From: an uncultured Eubacteriales bacterium
GTDB taxonomy: Bacteria; Bacillota; Clostridia; Oscillospirales; Acutalibacteraceae
Length of the DNA stretch: 12,104 bases
Direction of reading: 5' to 3'
Assembly: GCA_934702115.1 (NCBI GenBank)
Contig: CAKUYF010000021.1
Coordinates: 1-12,104, forward strand
Part shown: piece by piece, positions 1 to 5,827 of the stretch
How positions within the stretch are numbered: position 1 is the first letter of the stretch
How the letters are laid out: every line of letters starts with the position of its first letter
Program-made: the position numbers and the translations under genes
The notes under the pieces: model-generated
Databases searched by the model: none
Told to the model about the DNA's origin: nothing
What the model saw: the letters and a program-made list of their open reading frames with translations, nothing else

Positions 1-247
1 GCTCTACACCGTATTTTTTTCCACCACTAATCTTTTCAAGCCCTGAGGATGGTATTTCACTTATTTTTTTTATGTTATTGGAAAAAACTTTTCGAAAATT
101 TTGAAGCTGATTATAATCTACGTCTAAATTTGCTTCTTCAAACACCCGCTTAGCATCTTCAATATTATTTGCTAAAAGTATTTTCTTCATACATTCGTCA
201 TCTGATATTAATTTATTTATATTTTCTAAATTTTTATTTTCTGTCAT
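1..247 (-). CDS. Nif11-like double-glycine leader peptide precursor (partial, 3' end off window)
   Basis: The visible 82 codons start at ATG 247 and run open to the left edge. An AAGGTGG ribosome binding site lies five bases upstream (253-259). The product is an acidic, helical leader followed by EKISGG, with the glycine pair at residues 75-76, then KKYGVE before the edge. Compared with the next precursor (285-767) it shares an SD(D/E) patch, the ILLAN block near residues 23-27, the following E..K..F.E pattern and the ISGG end. This is the layout of Nif11-like leader peptides (family knowledge), which guide a C-terminal core to modification or export and are cut after GG. The core is almost wholly outside the window, so its nature is unknown. 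It starts 37 bases after the stop of the upstream precursor on the same strand, so the two are probably co-transcribed. The Nif11 assignment rests on pattern, not on a profile search. Confidence 0.72.
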   Translation of the reverse strand, partial: MTENKNLENINKLISDDECMKKILLANNIEDAKRVFEEANLDVDYNQLQNFRKVFSNNIKKISEIPSSGLEKISGGKKYGVE

Positions 248-252
248 AGTTA

Positions 253-259
253 CCACCTT
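253..259 (-). promoter_or_regulatory. Ribosome binding site of the partial precursor gene
   Basis: AAGGTGG on the minus strand with a five-base spacer to ATG 247. It fixes the start of the second precursor and shows that this short reading frame is really translated. Confidence 0.7.
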
Positions 260-284
260 AATTGCATAAATTTAGTTTTTTATG

Positions 285-767
285 TTATTCATTTTTTAGA
301 TTTTCAAGAATTGCTGCAGTTGCAGCACCCGTAGTCGAACTAGCTGCACAAGATACTAAACTGGTTAAAATTGAAGTTTTTAGAATGCTTTTTATAATAT
401 CCCAACTAGTATCAATTTTCCCTTGTTTTACTTTTAATCCAGAATCGACTATTCCCACAAGTGCTCCAATTCCAGCGCCCACCCACATTCCATACGCTCC
501 TCCATATCCACCTCCTTTACATATAGCAGCTGTATAATTTTTCCCTCCACTTATATTTAAAAGTGTTTTATCATCTAATGGCTTTAATTTAATAAGTCTA
601 TTTAAGAAATTTTCTCTCAATTCCTCAACTTGTTTACTACTTAAATATATTCCTTTTTCTTGGAATATATTTTTTACTTCCTCACTTCCATTTGCTAAAA
701 GTATTCCTGTTAGAAATTTTTCATCAGAGACTATTTCTTCTATAATTTTTTCTTCTTTTACTGACAT
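285..767 (-). CDS. Bacteriocin-like precursor with Nif11-like leader, GG site and glycine-zipper core
   Basis: 160 residues from ATG 767. An in-frame GTG three codons upstream (776) is possible but has no better ribosome site; neither start has a strong one. Residues 1-75 form an acidic helical leader (ILLANGSEEVKNIF in the middle) ending NISGG, G74-G75 being the predicted cleavage site. The 85-residue core starts KNYTAA, has a Gly-rich helix at about 85-105 with GxxxG-like spacing (GGAYGMWVGAGIGALVG), a polar turn at about 108-122, and a second hydrophobic helix at about 123-154 rich in Ser/Thr/Ala. Only two cysteines are present, C83 and C140. Known: Nif11-type leaders carry natural-product cores exported by ABC transporters. 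Inferred: the product is a secreted, membrane-active helical-hairpin peptide, resembling unmodified class II bacteriocins more than lanthipeptides. No modification enzyme or immunity gene is recognisable nearby. An alternative is a non-bacteriocin secreted peptide. Confidence 0.75.
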   Translation of the reverse strand: MSVKEEKIIEEIVSDEKFLTGILLANGSEEVKNIFQEKGIYLSSKQVEELRENFLNRLIKLKPLDDKTLLNISGGKNYTAAICKGGGYGGAYGMWVGAGIGALVGIVDSGLKVKQGKIDTSWDIIKSILKTSILTSLVSCAASSTTGAATAAILENLKNE

Positions 768-820
768 GCATATCACTTTTTCTTGATAAAATTTATATAT
801 TTATTAAATCGAATAATCAT

Positions 821-848
821 ATTATATATATTTCATATAATAATTCAA
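821..848 (-). promoter_or_regulatory. Candidate sigma-A promoter for the precursor genes
   Basis: On the minus strand TTGAAT (843-848) and TATAAT (821-826) are separated by 16 bases. The predicted transcript would start near 814 and leave a leader of about 47 bases before ATG 767. The region is very AT-rich, so chance matches are common; the perfect -10 and near-consensus -35 make it the best candidate. Confidence 0.45.
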
Positions 849-899
849 TAGTTTAAATCACCAATATTAATCTAACAAAACTAGTGATTATGACAAAAT

Positions 900-926
900 C
901 CATACAATAAGCTGACTATTGTATGG
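900..926. repeat. Perfect 10-bp inverted repeat between divergent genes
   Basis: CCATACAATA (900-909) and TATTGTATGG (917-926) are exact reverse complements around a seven-base centre. The repeat lies between the leftward precursor promoter and the rightward promoter candidate at 948-975. It has no good T-run on either side and no gene ends nearby, so an operator for a dimeric regulator fits better than a terminator. The regulator is not in the window. Confidence 0.5.
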
Positions 927-947
927 ATGGTTTAATGTCTCTAAATT

Positions 948-975
948 TTAAAGCAATTTTCTAGTATCTTATAAT
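948..975 (+). promoter_or_regulatory. Candidate promoter for the secreted protein gene
   Basis: TTAAAG (948-953) and a perfect TATAAT (970-975) with a 16-base spacer, upstream of the gene starting at 1053. The -35 is weak and the surroundings are AT-rich, so this is tentative. Confidence 0.35.
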
Positions 976-1052
976 ATTGAAATCAACTTTTAGTTCAACG
1001 ATAGTATACACTGACTTAAGTTAAAAAATTCATAAATAACGGAGGAAAATTA

Positions 1053-1826
1053 ATGAAAAAATTGTTTGTTTTAAAAGCCTTGTTAGGAGTGGTGCTGATT
1101 TTTCTATCAATAACCTGTAAATTGAACGTATGTGCAGAAAACGATATAGCTCCCTCTAATAAATTAGAATCAATTCATTTAGCAAATATTCTAGTCGGGC
1201 TGCAATCATTGAAAAAGAATAATTTAAATGACGTTAGACGATTCGCTATGATAAATAAAAGTGCTCAGGCTGCAACTGAAATTATAGAAGCATTAGATTT
1301 GCCATGCTATGAAAAGTTAAATAAATTAGAGCTTGAAAGAATTTTAAAGGTGTATTCCGGTATCAAGACTATTAAAATAAATCTTGATCAGTTTAAAACG
1401 TTAAATTCTGAGATTATACAATTACTTAAAGACCATAATATTATAAATATTGAAATTAAAGATTTATTTCATAATGATAATAAAACTTACCCAAATTCTT
1501 ACCATCAAAACTGTCTTTTAAGCAAGGGAATTAATTTAATATTCAAAGAAATATATCAATGCGAAATTAATCCGGAAGACTCAATAGATGTTCATCTCGC
1601 TCCTATATTTGACGCCATGGGAAACCCAAAAGCAAAAATTGCCAAGTTTAACGTTACTTACTATTATATGGGCAATTCTCCACTTTTAGATGAGATTAAG
1701 CAAAGTTTTAATAATATTAAAGTAATTAGAATCCAAAATATAGTTGAGGTTGCTCATGGCTTACAACAAGTACTTAAACAACAGAAGGCTGTTTGTTTCT
1801 TTCTTATAACGTACTGCATTTCATAA
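1053..1826 (+). CDS. Secreted protein of unknown function
   Basis: 257 residues from ATG 1053, with GGAGG at 1041-1045 seven bases upstream. The N-terminus is a typical signal peptide: MKK, a hydrophobic stretch to about residue 22, then a likely signal peptidase I site after NVCA (about residue 29). The cysteines near the cleavage region do not form a canonical lipobox. The mature part is Lys/Asn/Ile-rich and looks alpha/beta, with a Leu/Ile-spaced stretch around 100-140 faintly reminiscent of leucine-rich repeats. I do not recognise the family. The last ~14 residues turn abruptly hydrophobic and Cys-containing (AVCFFLITYCIS), which may mean a truncated or frameshifted C-terminus; a +1 shift near 1785 would read on for a similar short distance, to about 1844. 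It diverges from the bacteriocin-like precursors, so a link such as immunity is conceivable but nothing in the sequence shows it. Confidence 0.7.
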   Translation: MKKLFVLKALLGVVLIFLSITCKLNVCAENDIAPSNKLESIHLANILVGLQSLKKNNLNDVRRFAMINKSAQAATEIIEALDLPCYEKLNKLELERILKVYSGIKTIKINLDQFKTLNSEIIQLLKDHNIINIEIKDLFHNDNKTYPNSYHQNCLLSKGINLIFKEIYQCEINPEDSIDVHLAPIFDAMGNPKAKIAKFNVTYYYMGNSPLLDEIKQSFNNIKVIRIQNIVEVAHGLQQVLKQQKAVCFFLITYCIS

Positions 1827-1869
1827 GAACTTTACATAAATAAATTCTAAACTCTTCTGCATATCATAA

Positions 1870-2799
1870 TTAACTTTTCAACTTTAAGACTTCATTTCCG
1901 GCTCTTACTATATCATCTGATTCCATTTTATATACAGATTTCAGATAAGGAATCTTTCCTACTTGACCGAATTTATCTTTAATTCCTACAGCTTTAATTG
2001 GAACCGGAAAATTTTCGCTTGTAACTTCAGCTATGGCAGAATAAAGTCCTCCTATAATGTTATGATTTTCAACAGTTACTGCCGCTCCTGTTTTTTTAAC
2101 AGAGCTTATAATAGTTTCTTTATCTATAGGTTTCATTGTATGAACATTAATGATTTCCGCATTGATTCCTTTTTTTTGAAAAATTTCTTCTGCTTTTAAG
2201 CTTTCTTCTACCATAATACCGGAGCAGAATATAGTCAAATCTTTGCCTTCTTTAATTTTTTTGCACTTAAAAAGATCAAATTTATCCCCTTCTTTAAAAA
2301 TATCTGTCGTTTGCTTGCGAAACATTCTTATATAAACAGGACCTTTATATTCTATAATCTGAGGCAACATACTTTTAAGCTGTATATTATCTACAGGCTC
2401 AAATATTAATATATTTGGAATACTTCTTAGTACTCCTATATCTTCCACACTCATATGCGTACCACCGTTAAATTCAGCACTGATTCCTGGATCTGTACCT
2501 ATTATCTTTACATTTTGGTCAGCATAACAAATAGAGACAGCTATTTGATCACAAATTCTTCTTGTAGCGAAAGGAGTAAAGGTACAAATAAACGGAATAA
2601 ATCCATAACTGCTCATTCCGGCAGCAATACACGCCATATTCTGCTCCGCTATTCCTACATTTATTACTCTTTCCGGATAATTAATACTCAAATTTTCAAA
2701 TCCATTAGGCCGAGCAAGATCGGCGTTTAGGACGACTATATTTTCATTGACTTTCATTTGTTTTTCAAGTTCTAAAGCAAGTAATTTTCGCATTTCCAT
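1870..2799 (-). CDS. Transketolase, C-terminal subunit
   Basis: 309 residues covering the pyrimidine-binding and C-terminal domains of transketolase, a thiamine-diphosphate enzyme of the pentose phosphate pathway that moves two-carbon ketol units between sugar phosphates. GIAEQNM (49-55) holds the conserved glutamate, E52, that activates the cofactor. NGGTHMSVED (111-120) carries the phosphate/substrate-binding histidine, H115. TFTPFATRR (74-81 region) is also typical. The C-terminal domain runs from about 185 to 309. Alone it cannot bind the whole cofactor; it must pair with the N-terminal subunit encoded just upstream. Its ATG overlaps the partner's TAA by one base (TAATG), so translation is probably coupled and the two subunits made in equal amounts. 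A second ATG two codons in is a possible alternative start. A split transketolase is common in Clostridia and archaea. The 1-deoxyxylulose-5-phosphate synthase family is related, but the split layout favours transketolase. Confidence 0.92.
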   Translation of the reverse strand: MEMRKLLALELEKQMKVNENIVVLNADLARPNGFENLSINYPERVINVGIAEQNMACIAAGMSSYGFIPFICTFTPFATRRICDQIAVSICYADQNVKIIGTDPGISAEFNGGTHMSVEDIGVLRSIPNILIFEPVDNIQLKSMLPQIIEYKGPVYIRMFRKQTTDIFKEGDKFDLFKCKKIKEGKDLTIFCSGIMVEESLKAEEIFQKKGINAEIINVHTMKPIDKETIISSVKKTGAAVTVENHNIIGGLYSAIAEVTSENFPVPIKAVGIKDKFGQVGKIPYLKSVYKMESDDIVRAGNEVLKLKS

Positions 2800-3611
2800 T
2801 AAAGCTTTTCCTCCAATTCTTTAAGACCCTCTTTAAATAACTCTTGGGTTATAGGCATACTGTGATTCGCAGTTTTAGCTTTTTCGGCAAAACTTATTCC
2901 ATAGCCTTTAACCGTATTTAAAATTATCATTGTAGGCAGCGGACTGTTTTTAGCTTTATTTATAGCTTCGTCTACTTCCTTACAGCAATTTCCGTCTTTT
3001 ACATTTATCACATTCCAGCCAAATGATTCCCATTTTTTATCAATAGGACTTATCGAACAAATGTCTTCAGTATAACCATCAAGCTGAAGTTTGTTGTAAT
3101 CCGTGAAAGCTATTAAATTGTTAAGCTTATGATGCGCGGCAAACATAGCGGCTTCCCAAATTTGCCCTTCTTGCGACTCCCCATCTCCGATTATAGTATA
3201 AATTGTTGCACCGTCATTTTTAAGCTTGGACGCTTTGGCAATACCTACGGCACAAGAAAATCCTTGACCTAATGATCCGGTAGTCATATCAATTCCCGGA
3301 GTTCGTTTCATATCACAATGGCTAGGTAAATTTGTACCCGGTTTATTTAATGTTTCAAGCCAATCTTTTGGAAAATAGCCCTTATCACACAGCACAGCAT
3401 ATACTGCAGGTCCACTATGCCCTTTAGATACTATTAAACGGTCCCTGCCTAACATTTGAGGATTCTTGGGGTCTATATTCATATATTTATTGTAAAGCAC
3501 TACAAGCAATTCTACTATAGATAAGGAACCTCCTATATGCCCGACTCCTAAGGTACCTATTTCAAACAGTATATCCTTTCTTATTTGAATGCACTTAGAT
3601 TCTAAATTCAA
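2799..3611 (-). CDS. Transketolase, N-terminal subunit
   Basis: 270 residues, the thiamine-pyrophosphate-binding half of a split transketolase. Visible motifs: GHIGGS (24-29), SKGHSGPA (62-69), TGSLGQG (111-117), and the diphosphate/Mg motif GDGESQEG (142-149) closed by N173 in DYNKLQ; NH at 249-250 lies near the end. With the C-terminal half the pair totals 579 residues, somewhat shorter than one-chain transketolases. The start is TTG 3611: AGGAGG lies eight bases upstream, and no ATG occurs before the essential GHIGG motif. It follows cytidine deaminase by 44 bases on the same strand. The pairing suggests handling of pentoses from nucleosides, although transketolase is also needed for ordinary pentose phosphate metabolism. 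Confidence 0.93.
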   Translation of the reverse strand: MNLESKCIQIRKDILFEIGTLGVGHIGGSLSIVELLVVLYNKYMNIDPKNPQMLGRDRLIVSKGHSGPAVYAVLCDKGYFPKDWLETLNKPGTNLPSHCDMKRTPGIDMTTGSLGQGFSCAVGIAKASKLKNDGATIYTIIGDGESQEGQIWEAAMFAAHHKLNNLIAFTDYNKLQLDGYTEDICSISPIDKKWESFGWNVINVKDGNCCKEVDEAINKAKNSPLPTMIILNTVKGYGISFAEKAKTANHSMPITQELFKEGLKELEEKL

Positions 3612-3619
3612 GTTTAATT

Positions 3620-3625
3620 CCTCCT
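3620..3625 (-). promoter_or_regulatory. Ribosome binding site fixing a TTG start (transketolase N subunit)
   Basis: AGGAGG on the minus strand, eight bases before TTG 3611. It decides the start, because no in-frame ATG is available before conserved sequence. Confidence 0.85.
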
Positions 3626-3655
3626 AAATGGATAATTTTTAATTCTTTGTTATAA

Positions 3656-4072
3656 TTAAAGATGCTCGGGGCCAAAACTATATGGTAGTAATTCATCAAG
3701 AGTCAATACTTTAAAATCGGAAACGGTTCTGGCAAGTATTACTTTCATTTCGCTTGGAGAACAAAACTCCCTAAGCGCTTGCCTACACATTCCGCATGGA
3801 GGACAGTAACCCTCAGGTATATCTTTATTTCCCGGACCTCCAACTACCGCAATGGCACTAAACTTTCTTTCACCATCAAATACAGCTCTAAAAAGTGCAG
3901 TCCTCTCCGCACAATTGCAAACTGAATATGCTGCACATTCAATATTAAATCCGGAATATATTTTTTCGGTTTTAGTCAAGAGCGCAGCTCCAACTTTGAA
4001 ATTTGAATAAGGAACGTAAGCTTTTGTGCGAGCTTCCAAAGCTTTAGAAATTAAATTTTGTATGTAATCCAA
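3656..4072 (-). CDS. cdd: Cytidine deaminase
   Basis: 138 residues, normal length for the homotetrameric zinc cytidine deaminase, which converts cytidine and deoxycytidine to uridine and deoxyuridine in pyrimidine salvage. Zinc ligands are C54 in CAERTAL (54-60) and C93/C96 in PPCGMC (91-96). E56 is the catalytic proton shuttle. The substrate-binding segment GFNIECAAY (41-49) keeps N43 and E45; the usual NxEN form has its last Asn replaced by Cys, a small variation. SNFKVGAAL (23-31) is the typical N-terminal block. The gene starts at TTG 4072, preceded by AAAGGAG nine bases upstream, with no nearby ATG. It is the first gene of the leftward group with the transketolase genes. Confidence 0.95.
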   Translation of the reverse strand: MDYIQNLISKALEARTKAYVPYSNFKVGAALLTKTEKIYSGFNIECAAYSVCNCAERTALFRAVFDGERKFSAIAVVGGPGNKDIPEGYCPPCGMCRQALREFCSPSEMKVILARTVSDFKVLTLDELLPYSFGPEHL

Positions 4073-4081
4073 ATTATTATT

Positions 4082-4088
4082 CTCCTTT
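4082..4088 (-). promoter_or_regulatory. Ribosome binding site fixing a TTG start (cdd)
   Basis: AAAGGAG on the minus strand with nine bases to TTG 4072. Two consecutive genes in this group start with TTG, each with a strong site. Confidence 0.8.
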
Positions 4089-4130
4089 ACAAAAACGTTA
4101 ACATTTATATTTTAACACAATGATTTATAG

Positions 4131-4136
4131 TATAAT
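4131..4136 (+). promoter_or_regulatory. Candidate -10 element for the M16/lgt gene group
   Basis: A perfect TATAAT on the plus strand in the gap between the leftward cdd and the rightward gene group. No convincing -35 is seen at 16-18 bases. If used, transcription would begin near 4143, at the A of the mini-ORF ATG and about 95 bases before the first well-supported gene start. Confidence 0.35.
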
Positions 4137-4142
4137 AAATTA

Positions 4143-4232
4143 ATGAAAAATTTAAAAGGGAAGTTTTTTATTTTTCTGATTTATTTGATAAGTTTTTATT
4201 ATATAGTTGACTATAAATGCTGGGAGGTGTGA
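4143..4232 (+). CDS. Possible 29-residue membrane mini-protein (leaderless?)
   Basis: ATG 4143 opens a 29-codon frame ending TGA 4230-4232, five bases before the next gene's ATG at 4237. The product starts MKNLKGKFF, continues with a Phe/Ile/Leu/Tyr-rich segment long enough to span a membrane, and ends YKCWEV. There is no ribosome binding site, but the TATAAT at 4131-4136 would place the transcript start at about the ATG, so it could be read as a leaderless message. Its last codons overlap the ribosome site of the next gene, which would fit translational coupling. Chance is a real alternative in such AT-rich sequence. Confidence 0.25.
   Translation: MKNLKGKFFIFLIYLISFYYIVDYKCWEV
4222..4229 (+). 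promoter_or_regulatory. Ribosome binding site fixing the start at 4237
   Basis: GGGAGGTG with a seven-base spacer to ATG 4237. It shows that the longer open frame beginning near 4207 is not the real start. Confidence 0.8.
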
Positions 4233-4236
4233 ATCA

Positions 4237-4518
4237 ATGAAGGGTATTTCAAAAAAATTATGTAAAAAAACATCTATCTGTTTAACATTGATAGCTTCAT
4301 TAAGCTTTAAATCTTTGCTAGCTGCTTCATCTAAAAATTCTGAAAATTTTAATTTCATAAAATCTCAAGAAAATAATAACGACTTTCTATATGATGGATC
4401 TTTGTTACTGTATGGAGGAATAGCATTAGTAGCTTTATCCGTTTTAGGAACAATTTTTACTTTCCTTCCTCCAAAAAACAGAAAAAAGAAAAAGAAGATC
4501 AACTTAAAGCTGAAATGA
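4237..4518 (+). CDS. Small exported protein with C-terminal membrane anchor
   Basis: 93 residues from ATG 4237. Residues 1-30 look like a Sec signal peptide: basic MKGISKKLCKK, a hydrophobic core (ICLTLIASL), and a possible cleavage after LLAA at about residue 30. A polar Ser/Asn-rich linker of about 30 residues follows, then a hydrophobic membrane segment at about 58-78 (LLLYGGIALVALSVLGTIF), and a very basic tail (PPKNRKKKKKINLKLK) that should stay in the cytoplasm. There is no LPxTG-type sortase motif. I do not recognise the family. It sits 29 bases before the M16 pair and lgt, so it is probably co-transcribed and membrane-associated like Lgt. The uncleaved alternative is a two-pass membrane protein. 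Confidence 0.7.
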   Translation: MKGISKKLCKKTSICLTLIASLSFKSLLAASSKNSENFNFIKSQENNNDFLYDGSLLLYGGIALVALSVLGTIFTFLPPKNRKKKKKINLKLK

Positions 4519-4547
4519 TTTAAATATATGGTTTGGAGATGAATTTA

Positions 4548-5825
4548 ATGAATAATATCGTACGCGAAAAATTGTCAGAAGGCATAAATTTTACGTATAT
4601 ACCTCAAGACAAATTTAAAACTACTCTAATTTCATTCTCAATGATTACTCCCCTTTCTAAAGAAGATGCTCCTAAAAATGCTGTGCTTTCCGGTTTATTA
4701 GCTCACTCTTGCAAGCAATTTCCTCGTCTTTCTGATTTGAGCATCAAGCTTGAAGAGCTATATGGCGCTTCTATTCATCCAAGCAATTCACGCTTAGGGG
4801 AAAGCCAAGTCATAACAATAACAGCTAAAGGATTAAACAGTAAGTTCGCATATGAAAATTCAAACAATATACTGGAACTTGCAAATTTAATATGTGAAAT
4901 GATATTTAACCCCGATCTTAATGGTGAAATGTTTAAAAATGAAAATGTTAACCAGGAAAAAAGAGAACTTATCGAAAGTATAAATTCGGAAATGAATGAT
5001 AAGAAACTTTATGCAAAAAAAAGATGTATTGAAATTATGTGTGAAAATGAAAAATTCGGAATAGATCCTCAAGGTAGTATTGAAGCTGTAAAATCATTGG
5101 ATGAAAAAGCTATATACAAAGCTTGGCAAAAACTTCTTTCGTCTTCAATTATCGAAATTATGGTTATAGGTTCTGCTTCATATGAGCCTATAATTTCAGA
5201 GTTTAAACGCCGATTTTCAAATATAGAAAGAAAAAATATTGTTTCTTGTAAAACAGAAATAATAAAAAAGGCAGAAAATATAAAAAATATTAAGGAATCC
5301 AGAGATGTAATTCAATGTAAGCTTGTAATGGGCCTGCGTACTGAAGTATTTGAACCCGGTGAAGACGTTTATGCAATGACAGTTATGAATACCCTGTTTG
5401 GAGGAAGTGCTCAATCTAAGCTTTTTTTGAACGTCAGAGAAAAACTTAGCTTATGCTATTACTGCTCCTCACGTTACAATAAGCATAAAGGAATAATTTT
5501 AATAGAAAGCGGCGTAGAAAATAAAAATACCGAAAAAGCAAAAGAAGAAATTATCAGCCAACTTAAAGAAATGAAGATAGGTAATTTTACCGATGCTGAG
5601 CTTGAAGAAACTAAATTATATCTATCTCAAGCTATTCAAGCTACTAAAGATAGCTTATCTTCTTTAAGCAGTTGGTATATTTCTCAGGTTTTCTCTGAAG
5701 AAAAGAAAAGTCCGGATGAAGTTATAAAGAAGCTTAATGAAGTAAGTAGAGAAAAAGTAATAGAAGTCGCTAATAAGATTACACTGGATACTGTATATCT
5801 ATTACATGGTAAAGAGGAGGATTAA
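4548..5825 (+). CDS. M16 family peptidase-like protein, YfmF type (no zinc motif)
   Basis: 425 residues with the two-lobed fold expected of M16 (insulinase/pitrilysin) proteins. In the region matching the active site there is no HxxEH; the sequence reads LLAHSCKQFP near residues 50-59, followed by KLEELYGASI, typical of the YfmF-type non-catalytic partner. The C-terminal lobe has AQSKLFLNVREKLSLCYY, a conserved substrate-binding-type R/Y region of M16 proteins. The start ATG 4548 has GGAG at 4535-4538; a TTG five codons upstream (4533) would overlap that site. The next gene, two bases after its stop, carries the intact zinc motif, so the pair probably forms one heterodimeric peptidase. In public annotation such pairs are tied by name to EF-P 5-aminopentanol modification; the substrate here is unknown. 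Confidence 0.88.
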   Translation: MNNIVREKLSEGINFTYIPQDKFKTTLISFSMITPLSKEDAPKNAVLSGLLAHSCKQFPRLSDLSIKLEELYGASIHPSNSRLGESQVITITAKGLNSKFAYENSNNILELANLICEMIFNPDLNGEMFKNENVNQEKRELIESINSEMNDKKLYAKKRCIEIMCENEKFGIDPQGSIEAVKSLDEKAIYKAWQKLLSSSIIEIMVIGSASYEPIISEFKRRFSNIERKNIVSCKTEIIKKAENIKNIKESRDVIQCKLVMGLRTEVFEPGEDVYAMTVMNTLFGGSAQSKLFLNVREKLSLCYYCSSRYNKHKGIILIESGVENKNTEKAKEEIISQLKEMKIGNFTDAELEETKLYLSQAIQATKDSLSSLSSWYISQVFSEEKKSPDEVIKKLNEVSREKVIEVANKITLDTVYLLHGKEED

Positions 5826-5827
5826 TT

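Noticed and set aside
262..537. Plus-strand open frame opposite the bacteriocin-like precursor
   Set aside because: It has no ribosome site and mirrors the well-supported minus-strand precursor; the same holds for the antisense frames within the transketolase, M16, lgt, trpS and exporter genes.
856..889. AATCAC/GTGATT inverted repeat
   Set aside because: Only six-base arms 22 bases apart in AT-rich sequence; easily due to chance.
900..926. Terminator reading of the 10-bp inverted repeat
   Set aside because: No solid T-run follows on either strand and no gene ends here; it lies between two divergent starts.
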